A stretch of DNA of 64,000 nt. Origin: Gautieria morchelliformis. Lineage: Eukaryota > Basidiomycota > Agaricomycetes > Gomphales > Gomphaceae. Made by a program: the position numbers and the translations under genes. Of the stretch, positions 10,318-20,300 are shown in pieces; the first letter of the stretch is position 1; each line of letters starts with the position of its first letter. The notes under the pieces are model-generated. The model saw only the letters and a list, made by a program, of their open reading frames with translations, did not search any database and was not told where the DNA came from. The stretch spans positions 183,397 through 247,396 of the forward strand of contig WHVA01000122.1 in NCBI GenBank assembly GCA_015179125.1, read 5' to 3'.

Positions 10318-11963
10318 GTGGGTAGGAGGCAGCGAACCCAAGTGCCAATGAATAAGGTGCGCCCGCAACCCCTCTTCAACTCCGCCGTCGACGAGAACAG
10401 CACGAACAACGCGTTTGACCAGACACTACTGTCTGAAGAGAACGGAGCCTTGGGCGAGGTTATGCCCGAGGATCGACCCGAAGTTGGCGCATTGCCAATT
10501 GATGAGACGGGGGCCATCGACATGCGGCAGCCGTGGCAGGAAGGGCCGAATGGCAAAAAGGTGAGTACCATTGTTGTATGGTCATGGACACTGCTGATTT
10601 GTACAGTATAAACGCATGTTGTTCTCGTACCACCCTACCGACTTGTCCCTATACGGGTACAAGCTCGCCAACGGGGGACCTCGTGAGTGGCAACTCGCGA
10701 CCAAGGCCGAGGTGAGGTGCGCGCGCTGCGAAGAGCGTGACTATACGTGCCTTCGGGCCGTTAGCCTCGATTTCGGCCTCGCCGACCAGGGTGCCTGCAT
10801 GTGGTGCAGGACACGCTCCTTGGGCTGTAGTATAGCCCATGGTCATCGCAGCAAGGCGACCCCAGGAAAAGGTCAGGCGAGTGCCGTGGGCAAGAAGCGA
10901 GCGAGGAGCGAGGATACCGAGGATGGACCGAGGCCGAGGAAAGAGGCCAAGGTTCGGGACGAGGTTGCAGAGGACGACGACTCAAGCGACTGGGTTGAGA
11001 GGAACCTTGAGACGAGGGTGGAGCGGATGGAAGCGAGGTTGAGCGAGGAGAAGGGTAAGGGGTCAGAGGGAGCAAGGCATAGTGAGGGGAAGGAAGCCGA
11101 GGTGGAGGAAACCGAGGTGGAAGGTCGGAGGGCGAAGAAGGACAAGAAGACGAAAAGGTCGGAGCGAAGTGCGGAGATGAGGGAGTTGATAGCGGCAGTG
11201 AGGGACGTGGGACAGAACGTTGGCGAGGTTGGGGAAAGGGTGTGTGAGTTGTTGGGGGAGTTTAGGGCCACAAATGATAGGATGATGTCAGGGGACACCC
11301 TGTTTTCCATTTCCAGTTCCGACACCACACCCAGTTCCGACTCCATTTCCGACTCCGGTTCCGGTTCCGATTCCATCTCCGCCTCCGCTTTCGGAAATGA
11401 TTCCGCTTCTGGGAGAACTTCCACCAGTTCTGTTCGCCTTGCCAGTTCCACTCCAATTTCCGACTTCCACTCCCGGAACAGTGTCGGAAATCAAGCGACT
11501 CGCATAATAGGTGGCATCAAGGGTCGATCAAGGGTCAGGGGGATGCAGGGTTGATGGCGGGTGCCAAGTGTTGTCCCTGGCTGCGCAGCGTAGTATAATA
11601 CGGGCTCGCTGACATTGGGGGGTCCTTAGACGTTTCTCTTTGGATTTCCCCTTGTCAGGTGAGAATCCCCTCTCTTGTATACTCCGTTCATTTATACATC
11701 CTTTGGATTTCCCCTTGTCAGTTGTGTGGTAGTGTGATCTCCACAACTAGCCAGGGTTGCCCTTACAGATGAATCGGGCGGATGTGGAGTTTATGAGGAT
11801 AAGGAGGAGGTGGAATTATTTGAAGCGGATGCAGGGGGCGAGGGACTTGGTGGATTATGGGGGACATGGGGGTCTGGTGGAGCGAAGCAGCAGTAGTAAT
11901 GAGGAGGAGTCAGGCGAGGGTAGCGAGGAGAGAGAGGGAGAGGATATGAGGATGTTGGAGTAA
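10318..11963 (+). CDS. antisense spliced gene of Gypsy C with twin CX2CX6C motif (split by solo LTR)
   Basis: This gene runs opposite to gag-pol, between the integrase and the LTR. Exon 1 (10318-10560) ends in GTGAGT; the intron (10561-10606, 46 bases) ends TACAG and has a CTGAT branch-like motif. Exon 2 then opens in frame with YKRMLFSYHP. The protein (about 370 residues) has two CX2CX6C units (CARCEERDYTC and CMWCRTRSLGC) separated by 15 residues, recalling a Zn2Cys6 cluster with a longer loop. A basic Lys/Arg-rich segment and a predicted coiled coil follow, then an acidic tail. A solo LTR (11286-11767) interrupts it; removing the LTR and one duplication restores the frame (TNDRM then NRADVEF). 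The function is unknown; DNA binding is an inference. Confidence 0.7.
11286..11767. repeat. solo LTR, Gypsy A-type (TGTCAGGGGACACC family)
   Basis: 482 bases from TGTCAGGGGACACC to GCCCTTACA, flanked by the perfect duplication GATGA (11281-11285, 11768-11772). A near-identical inverted copy is at 59941-60421. The first part is a degenerate TTCCGA/TTCCAG array. It lies inside the antisense gene of Gypsy C. Confidence 0.95.
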
Positions 11964-12079
11964 CTACTAAGGGAAATAATGGAATTTCTTGGATTTTATT
12001 GATTTTTTTTTGGTTCGGTTGTGAGGGGATTTTGTTATCTAGCTACTACTGGGTTCATGGGGGTTAAACAAGGAAACGA

Positions 12080-13473
12080 TCATAGAGCAGTCAAAGGTCC
12101 CGGCTTGCCCGGATAAGACTCGTGGAAATCGGTGACCAGCTCCGAGGCATGATCAAGCTCGGAAGCGAGGATCCACGAGGTTTCTTCGTCGGTACCTTCG
12201 TAACCAGTCCACCTAACAAGATAGAGTAACTTGCAGCTTTTGCGTCGATTATCGATCTTCGAGTCGAGGATTTCGGAAACCTCAAACTTGGGTTCGCCGT
12301 CGATATCGACTGGGGGCGGAGGTGGCTGAACTCGGTTCGGGATGGTGTTGGGTGAGGCTGGTTCGAGCATAGATACGTGGAATACTGGATGGACTGAATG
12401 CATGTGTTCTGGAAGTCGAAGGGTGAAGGAGTGAGTACCCACTCGGGAAATGATCTCAAAAGGACCCAAAAACTTCTCGGCGAGCTTCTTGGTAGGCTGA
12501 GTTGTTCGGAAGTACTGTGCCTTTACAAAGGCGAGGGATCTGATTTGGAAATCAGGAGCGGGTTTGCGGCGAATATCGGCCGAGGCTTGGTAGGTCTTCT
12601 GAGCCTCGAGGATGGTGAGGCGAAGTTCTTGGTGTAGCTCGTCCAGGTCAACCACAAAGTCTCAAGCTCGTGCCGAGGCGAGGTTGCGCTCGGGGTGGAC
12701 TGCGAGGTTCGGGTGGTAACCCTTATTAGCAAAGAATGGGGATATGCCGGTGGTTGCGCTAGGTGCATTGTTGTAAGCGAACTCGGCGAGGGGAAGGAGT
12801 GAAGCCCAATTGGACTGTTGATAGTTGCAGTATATCCTGAGGTACTGTTCCAAGGTCTGGTTAGCACGCTCGGTTTGACCGTCACCCTCGGGATGATATC
12901 CCGAGGTAAAATGCAACCGCATGTCCAAGGCTTTCCCTAGAGAACGCCAGAAGTGCGAGACGAACTCGGAACCCCTGTCCGAGGTGACGTGCGAGGGAAC
13001 TCCATGCTTGGAAAAGACATGAAGGACGAAGAGGTGAGCGAGCTCTTGCGAGGTTATCTTGTCGGTGGTTGGAATGAAGATAACCTGCTTAGTGAAGCGG
13101 TCAACAATCACTAGTATGGAGGTGAACTCGGATGAAGGGGGAAGCTGCTCAATGAAATCCATAGAGATGGAATTCCAAGGCTTCTCGGGAACTGGAAGTT
13201 GTTTGAGGAGACCATAGGGCTTGTGATGTTGCGGCTTGCTTCGCATACAAGTGGTGCACGTCTTGCAATACTCCTTGACAAAGGATCTAATCCCTGGCCA
13301 AGTGTAGTCTCGTCGGATCAGCTCCAAGGTCTTGTTGACCCCAGAGTGTCCCGAAAGAATGTGGTCGTGCTTGTATTGCAGGATGCGAAGTCGAAGGTCT
13401 TGGGCCGCTGGAACATAGGTTCGGTTGTCAAGCTTGAGAAAACCCTCGGGGTCTGTGGTCCACCTCGGGTCAT
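12080..13473 (-). pseudogene. Gypsy C integrase and chromodomain
   Basis: On the minus strand, the HHCC zinc-binding region (HDHILSGHSG, then CKTCTTC) is followed by the DDE core: MDFIEQLP, TSDRGSEF and GDGQTERANQ. The C-terminal part has the GPFEI fold and a classical chromodomain (EVSEILDSKI, LYLVRWTGY, EETSWI), ending at 12080. A TGA at about 12660 separates integrase core from C-terminus; it stands in an ARA-x-DFVVDL context where the family has Arg. The N-terminal junction with RNase H is split at 13474 by element T; pre-insertion codons read GLV-NDPRW. The chromodomain suggests targeting to methylated histone H3 (known for chromoviruses). Confidence 0.9.
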
Positions 13474-13475
13474 TA

Positions 13476-13975
13476 CACCCGTTTGCAGTACCTAAGGCGC
13501 GCGTCGGATTTGCTTCCGTTTTAGCACGCAAACTTCGAACAACGATATCTTGCTTGATATCGCTCCGATTCGCTTGAAATTTCATATCTGAAGCTATGTG
13601 GACCATAGCTAGGGCATAGAACTAAAAAATCCGAATAAAACAAGCATTTTTTATTTTGCATTTTGGGTGCTGAGGGGGGAACAATGTCAAGCTTAGCTTA
13701 CTGTATGTAGTTCAATGCAGGTTTTAATTTTGTTTGCTACTTTGTACTAATGGTGAGAACCCACTACAGGAGAATCTCCAGAAGAGGGTGTCATAGGATT
13801 GGAGAGGAAGGGCTTAGCTTCTTCTGACATTGGATCAGTGAGATCTGATGGTAGGCGTTCATTCTCGATGTCGGATTTCCTCCTGTGTAGCATAAGCCCC
13901 GAAATCTTTGATCCCTTCCGCACCGAGTGCCAATGCACCATAAGGCAACTTCGCCGATCCTGACATGTTCTCGCG
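13476..13975. repeat. left terminal inverted repeat of element T
   Basis: Reverse complement of 27496-27987 with only a handful of transitions, mostly at CpG, and one 6-base indel near 13925. On the minus strand it carries an open frame ending in SGDSPVVGSHH. Confidence 0.93.
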
Positions 13976-14575
13976 AAGGACGTGGGGGCGGAGGTGGGTG
14001 AGCTGGTGTAGGAGGACGGGGTGGTGGGGAAGCAGGTGGCGGTGGGTGCGGGTGTGGGTGCAGGGACGGGTTGGGCGGCAACGCGAAGGACGCGGGGGCG
14101 GAGGTGGGCGAGCTGGTGTAGGAGGACGGGGTGGTGGGGAAGCGGGCGGCGGCGGGTGCGGATGCGGGTGCGGGTGCGGGTGCAGGTACGGGCGCAGGTG
14201 CGGGTGCGGGTGCAGGTACGGACGGGTGTGGGTGCAGGTACGGGTGCAGATGCAGGTGCAGGTGCGGGTGCAGGTGCGGGTGCAGGTGCGGGTGCGGGTG
14301 CAGGGACAGGTTGGGCGGCGACGCGAAGGACGTGGGGGCGGAGGTGGGCGAGCTGGTGTAGGAGGACGGGGTGGTGGGGAAGCGGGCGGCGGCGGGTGCG
14401 GGTGCAGGTACGGGCGCAGGTGTGGGGACAGGTTGGGCGACGACGCGAAGGACGTGGGGGGCGCACGCTTACGCGGCGGGGTGAGGGGCGCGGAGGTGCT
14501 GGGGTGGGCGAGCTGGTGCAGGAGGACGGGGTGGGGAAACGGGCGGCGGCGGGTGCGGGTGCAGGTACGTGTGCC
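13976..14575. repeat. GC-rich minisatellite next to the left inverted repeat
   Basis: Degenerate units of GGGTGCGGGTGCAGGTACGG alternate with longer repeats (GAAGGACGTGGGGGCGGAGG...) at about 13975, 14085, 14325 and 14445. On the minus strand it would encode Pro-Ala or Cys-Thr-Arg repeats. A shorter version lies next to the right inverted repeat at 27335-27450, so the array has expanded on the left. Confidence 0.85.
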
Positions 14576-14698
14576 CTGGGATACAAATGTGCCTGGGCCG
14601 TGGCGCTCTGCAGGAGTTGAGTGGTCAGACCCCTGGTATGAGGAATACAGGCTGGGATACTCACGGAAGTTGGCCACTGGGGTTATGGGGGAGTTGAC

Positions 14699-14899
14699 AG
14701 GGAGCTGCTGGTACTTGACGGTGAGCCTGTGGAGCTAAGCGAAAAGGCGCGATTGAAGAACAGGGTCAGCAGATGCTTCGAAGCCCGGGGCAAGTTCATA
14801 TGGAAGACGAGTGCCGAACCAAGAGAGGCTGAAGTGTCTGTGGTGCATGGTGTTGTCGATGGTGCAGCGCGGCAAGCCGCCTATTATGAATCGGCATAA
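14699..14899 (+). CDS. short open frame with coding-like composition, in T
   Basis: The frame reads ELLVLDGEPVELSEKARL, then RCFEARGKFIWKT, up to a stop after YYESA. Its composition is protein-like, unlike the surrounding repeat frames. The start lies upstream, in the repeat-rich region, and the gene may be a fragment. I do not recognise the family. Confidence 0.3.
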   Translation, partial: RELLVLDGEPVELSEKARLKNRVSRCFEARGKFIWKTSAEPREAEVSVVHGVVDGAARQAAYYESA

Positions 14900-16857
14900 C
14901 CCGACCAAGTTCAACTTGCCTTACCAACAATGGGAAATAACAAAAATAAAAGACAGCCCACCAAGTCAACACGAGCAACGAAAAAGGTCAAAGAACCTCC
15001 AGAGGAACTGTTACCTGACATAGCGGGAATTCAGGGCAAAGGTCGGTTTATATATAATGATGCTATTTCAAGCTCACCAGTTATTTAGAATCTGTTCAAA
15101 CTACTAGCACTTTTCGACCGAAACGTCAGGCGGCAAAAAAAGTAACTTTTGAAGACTTAGAATCTGAGTCAGGGTCTTCATATGAGGAAGAGACCCAGCC
15201 GGGTCAAAGTGCATCCGAGTCCGAAGCCGAGCCCAACGACCCTAATCGAGACTCAGAGTCTGAAGAGTTAGTAGAGGTGGCAGTTCCCAAACAGGTAAAG
15301 GATATTGATGAACCTGGTATGCCATCATATTTTTCATTTATAATTTGATGCTCATCTCACGGCCTAGTAATTATCTTGCGTGTTCCGGACGGCACTGAAG
15401 CCGAAGGGTTTGTTGAGTGTGTGAAGCTTCCTGCCAATGTCAGTTACAAGAAGGTCGAGGAACGTATCTTCAAAGCGATAGGGTGCTATCAAACAGTGAA
15501 AAAGATGCCGCACCTAGCTTACCGGCTCAAAGGTGTGCGAGATAAACACCTTTCGAAACTGGCAAAAGAAGAGGACTGGGACAACCTCAAGGATGATGTG
15601 AAGGGCGCTCAGGCAAGGAAGAAAAAGGGCGATGCCAGTGGCGTGGAAGTAGACATCGTTCTGGATGAAAGTGTACGTGTGCGTGTGACTTCGCATGGCA
15701 GCCGCATCTGATATTATAAGAATTATAGTACATTGCATCGCTTTGCCATACACTTTCCAAGAAAAGGGACAAAACTGTGACAAATGCAGCTGGCAGGGGC
15801 AAAAAGAAGAAAGCTCGTATTCAGGACTTGAACGCCGATTCTGACACTGAAGGATCTGAGATTGAAGAGCATGGCCTACCGACAAAACGGGAAAGGGATT
15901 TCATGGAGGCATTGAAGGCAGAGTATTCAAACTGTGGCAAACCGGCATGTGCTTCAAAAGTCTGCAAACTGAATAAGAACGGAGATCACATGCATTTATC
16001 ATGGTGCCAACTCCAGTCCTGGGTAACAGCCTTGGTGAGTACAACCTTTGCATTTATATGTATTACTCGCTGCTAATAATGCGAATTTAGGTTTCTAACA
16101 TTCACGGGGTCACTCTGAAAGTTCCTCCAAACAACACTCACTTCGAAGATTTCCATTATCGCAAAGACTCCATTCAAAAAGAGAAGACCGATTACACTAT
16201 ATGAAAACAGCTCGGTGGGTTGTGGGCGTCGAGCTTATGTCAGGTTTTAGGTCAGCATTAGTCAGCTGGCCAATCGGATGTGAGCGGTGCAGCCGCGAGC
16301 CAAGGACGCGAGTGGCGCAGCTGGCCCAAACCGGTTCATGCCGGGCTGCCAGTTTGCGCCAGTCTTCCGGCTCCAGCGCTCAATGCGGCTGCGCAGCGTT
16401 CTGGAGCACGCGAGCGGTGCAGCCACGAGCTTATCAGCGGTTGACGCCGGTCTGCGCGCTCAAAGCAGCGCTGCGCTGGCAGAATGCTGCGCAGCCGCTT
16501 TCGCGCACTCCACCACCACCCTCCTCTCCTCTCTCCCCAGTAGATAGAATAAAATTGTGTGAGAGTGAATTAATAGATAGCCTATATAGTGTAGACTACA
16601 AAAGATCTCTTCCCAAGGAGATCTCTGCTGTGAACTATTGGGGTTGACCTCTTCAGTGGGGCAGCTTTTTCTCTGCTAAGGAGCCAGGTAGTCATCCCAG
16701 GCTGCCTTAGAGGGAGCCACAATTGCATTGCAGTTCTCTTAGTGTTGACTTGCACTACTGGTGGCTGAAGAAGACATCTCCCAGGACCAGGACCAGGACC
16801 ATTTACTGGAATTATTCCAGTTGGATAGCCGAAGAAGACTTGGATATTTTCATCAAT

Positions 16858-17090
16858 CAATTTCCTGTCCCTTCCTTGGTATGTATATATTTCTCTGTGG
16901 TCTGGTGTGAGCCATCTGACATTTATTTATTTTATTTTAAATAGAAATGAATAAATTCCCTTGACTTTGCTTAACAAACAATTACCTGTCCCTTCCTGGG
17001 TATGTATGTATTTCTCGGTGGTCTGGTGTGAGCTGTCTGACATTTATTTAATTAGAAATTAATAAATTCCCCTGACTTTGCCCAAGAAAA
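16858..17090 (+). repeat. tandem duplication in the Helitron leader
   Basis: Two copies of about 115-120 bases, each starting near CCTGTCCCTTCCT and containing GGTCTGGTGTGAGC and AATAAATTCCC, lie head to tail (about 16862-16975 and 16985-17090). They lie upstream of the Rep-helicase frame and may affect transcription. Confidence 0.8.
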
Positions 17091-17389
17091 ATTAACAACA
17101 ACAGCATCTGCTTGCAAATGTAAGTTGAATTCTGGTAGCTTGATTGTTCCTCTAAGCTTATACCTGCATTTCTCAGGTATCCATCTACTCCAGAGAGAAA
17201 TCGTCAGCAGGAGCGTGAAAGGGCAAGGGAGGAGCAGGAGGGTCATATGACATCGCCCACTGATCGGAGAGCACCTGCGCTTGCTGCTGCTGCTGTCAGA
17301 GCTCAGGACCAGCCACCCCTCCCCCACAGCCTTTTGCCATCACTCACCCTCCTCCTAGAAGCAATGTCGCTGATCCTTTTCAACAACCT

Positions 17390-20300
17390 GTGGCCGGGCC
17401 ATCACGTCCTCCTATGCTTGCACCCTCTTCACGTCTGCCCATGCTGGCACCATCATCACGTCCTCCTAATCTCAGTCCTGGAGAGCAGGTGGCAGCCCTT
17501 CATGCTCAGTTAGCAGTTATCCCACCATTACAGCCTCTGAGAAGAAATAGGCCAGACCCTGTACAGCCAGCTCCTATAGTAGGTTCAGCAGCCATTGCAG
17601 ACTTGCGTGCTCAGGTAGCTGCATTGCGGTCTTTGGGAAGGCAAAGGCCTGCATCTGTACAACCAGCGCCTCCTCCTGTAGTAGGTTCTGCAGGAGTGGC
17701 AGCATTGCGTGCTCAGGCCAATGCAATAAGACCAATGCCTCTGCTACTCCCTGCGCTTTTGCAGCCTTTTCAGCGACTCCCTCCACCTCCTCAGCCTCCT
17801 CAGCGACTCCCTGCACCTCCTCAGCCTCCCCAGCCGTTCCCTGCACCTCCTCAGCCACTCCCTGCACCTCCACAGCCTCTTCAGCCACTCCCTGAACCTC
17901 CTCAGCCTCCTCAGCCACTCCCTATACCTCGGCAGCGTCCTCAGCGACCTCCTCCTTTTATTCCACTTGGTCGCTCTAGAATAATCGAGGCAGATGTGCT
18001 GCGTCATGATCTGGGTCCCATGGTTGTTCCCTGCCCTGACTGTGGAGCATTACACTGGATGGCAGAACGCCTGCAGAAATCCTCAAATGTGCGGCCCAGG
18101 TTTGGTGATTGCTGTATGGAAGGAAAGGTGCAGCTGGAAGACCTGCCACAGCCCCCTCAGCCATTGAAACAGCTCTTAGAAGGCCAGGACCCTGAGGCAA
18201 AAGGATTTCGCCAGAATATCAGGCAGTATAATGCTGCGTTTGCATTCACTTCTGTGGGGGCCAACTTTGACCAAGATTTGCTTCGGGAGGGTCGTGGTCC
18301 ATATGTGCTCAAGCTACAGGGTGAACTGTATCATCTCCATGGCTCTCTCCTCCCTGACAATGAAGACGATCCAAAGTATGCCCAGCTTTACATATATGAT
18401 CCTGCACTGGCTTTGGCAAAGAGAAAGAATCGTAATGAGCGTCTGTCTCCAACTATCATGGGAGACTTGCAGGAAATGCTCCTACTATGCAATCCTCATG
18501 TGCGCACATATAAACAAGGAGCTGAGAGGCTCAGAGCTCAAGAACAGAATGGTGACATCCAGGCAAGGCTCACATACAGGGCGCACAGGGATCCTAGGAG
18601 ATATAATGTCCCAACTGCAGATGAGATTGCAGTCGTTCTTCCTGGAGATGGCATCGACCCTGAACCTAGGGATATTATAGTCCAGCTCAGAGGTGGACCT
18701 TTCAGAAGGGTATTGGATACCAATGCAAACTATGCCTCTCTGCACTATGTCTTTCTCTTTCCCAAGGGAGAGTTGGGATGGGAACCAGGTATTCCTTATC
18801 ATGAGCCAGAGCGTGCTCGGCAGGCCAATCCCAATCCAAACAGACGGACACAGGTCACCCAAATACAGTACCATGCGTATCGTCTGTTCCAGAGAGTGAG
18901 AGAACCTACAACACTCCTGTGTGGTGGCAAATTGTTCCAGCAGTACATTGTAGACTCCTGGGCTGCTGCAGAGCAAAGCAGACTGAGGTGGATCAGGGCC
19001 AATCAACACACTCTGCGTGCTGAGCAGTATAACCAGATGGTAGATTCATATGGAGGCTTGGACAATGACATTGGAGATGCAAACAGCTTGGGCATAAAAG
19101 TCATTCTGCCTGCAACATTTCAAGGAAGTACACGGGACATGAATCAAAACTGCCAGAACTCCCTGGCCATTGCAACAAAGAAGGGTCCCCCTGATTTATT
19201 TATTACCATGACTGCCAATCCAAAGTGGGATGAGATAGTGGCCGAGTTGCTCCCTGGACAAACTGCTCAGGACAGACCTGACCTGGTGTCGCAGGTGTTT
19301 CACCTCAAAAAGAAATACCTCATTGACTTGATCGTCAAGGACAAGATCTTTGGAGAAACTGTCACTCGCGTTCACACTATTGAATTCCAGAAGAGGGGGC
19401 TCCCACACATGCACCTGCTTATCTGGTTTGATAGGGAGTCCAAGGTCAAACATCCACATGAGGTGGATTCTATGATTTCAGCAGAGTTCCCTGATCCAGA
19501 GACACATCCTGTCCTCTACCAGTTGGTCTGTGAGCTGATGACACATGGTCCCTGTGGACAAATGAATCCAAACGCACCCTGCATGGAAAATGGCAAGTGC
19601 AAGAAAAACTTCCCAAAGCCATTCTGTGAGGAGACCGTTGTGAATGTAGATGGATATCCAAAATATCGTCGTCGCAATGATGGAAGGCTGCACAATGTCA
19701 GAGGTGACATGGTGGACAACAGATGGGTTGTGCCATACTCTCCTCTGCTCTTGCTCACACTCCGGTGTCACATCAACCTTGAATTCACCTTCAGTGTGAG
19801 GTGCGTCAAGTATATCCACAAGTATCTATACAATGGCCACGATCGGACCATGATGGAGTTTGGTGTCGACCATGATGAGATAAAGAAGTACCTGGACGCT
19901 CGCTATGTCAGTGCTCATGAGGCCTGTTGGAGGTTGCTGGAGCGGGAAATCCACACCCAGGTGCCTGCAGTCATGGCACTGCCAGTCCATGAAAAAGACC
20001 AGCAATCAGTCGTTTTCAATCCTGATGCTGATCCGCTCACCATCATGAACAGGGTGGAGGGGTCAAAGACAGTGCTCATGGCTTACTTTGAGGCCAATGC
20101 TGCCTACCCTCATGCACGCGATGTGCTCTATGTGGATTTTCCTGAGCATTTTACCTGGCAAAAAGAGGAAAGGGTATGGACACCACGTCAAAGGGGATAT
20201 AGCATTGGACGCCTTCACTTTGCAAGCCCAAAATCAGGAGAGAGATTTTATTTGCGCACTCTCCTCACGGTGGTCAAGGGGGCCAGATCCTTTGAGGAGC

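Noticed and set aside
10873-11451. 192-codon minus-strand frame rich in Ser/Pro
   Set aside because: Shadow of the acidic and basic repeats of the antisense gene plus the solo LTR; no splice or domain support.
11286-11767. Microsatellite-like TTCCGA array as an independent repeat
   Set aside because: It is an internal part of the A-type LTR, present in all copies of that LTR.
13484-13606. N-terminal extension of the Gypsy C integrase frame (starting MVHIASDMKFQANRS)
   Set aside because: It is read-through into the inverted repeat of T; the same residues occur at 27857 in the other repeat.
13976-14575. Regularly repeated units that could be mistaken for a CRISPR-like array
   Set aside because: Units are degenerate minisatellite repeats without unique spacers, in a eukaryotic transposon end.
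13965-14738. Plus-strand frame of 257 codons and two overlapping minus frames (272 and 305 codons) over the minisatellite
   Set aside because: They consist of Arg/Gly, Cys-Thr-Arg or Pro-Ala repeats forced by the GC-rich array; several frames are open at once, so openness is not evidence of coding.
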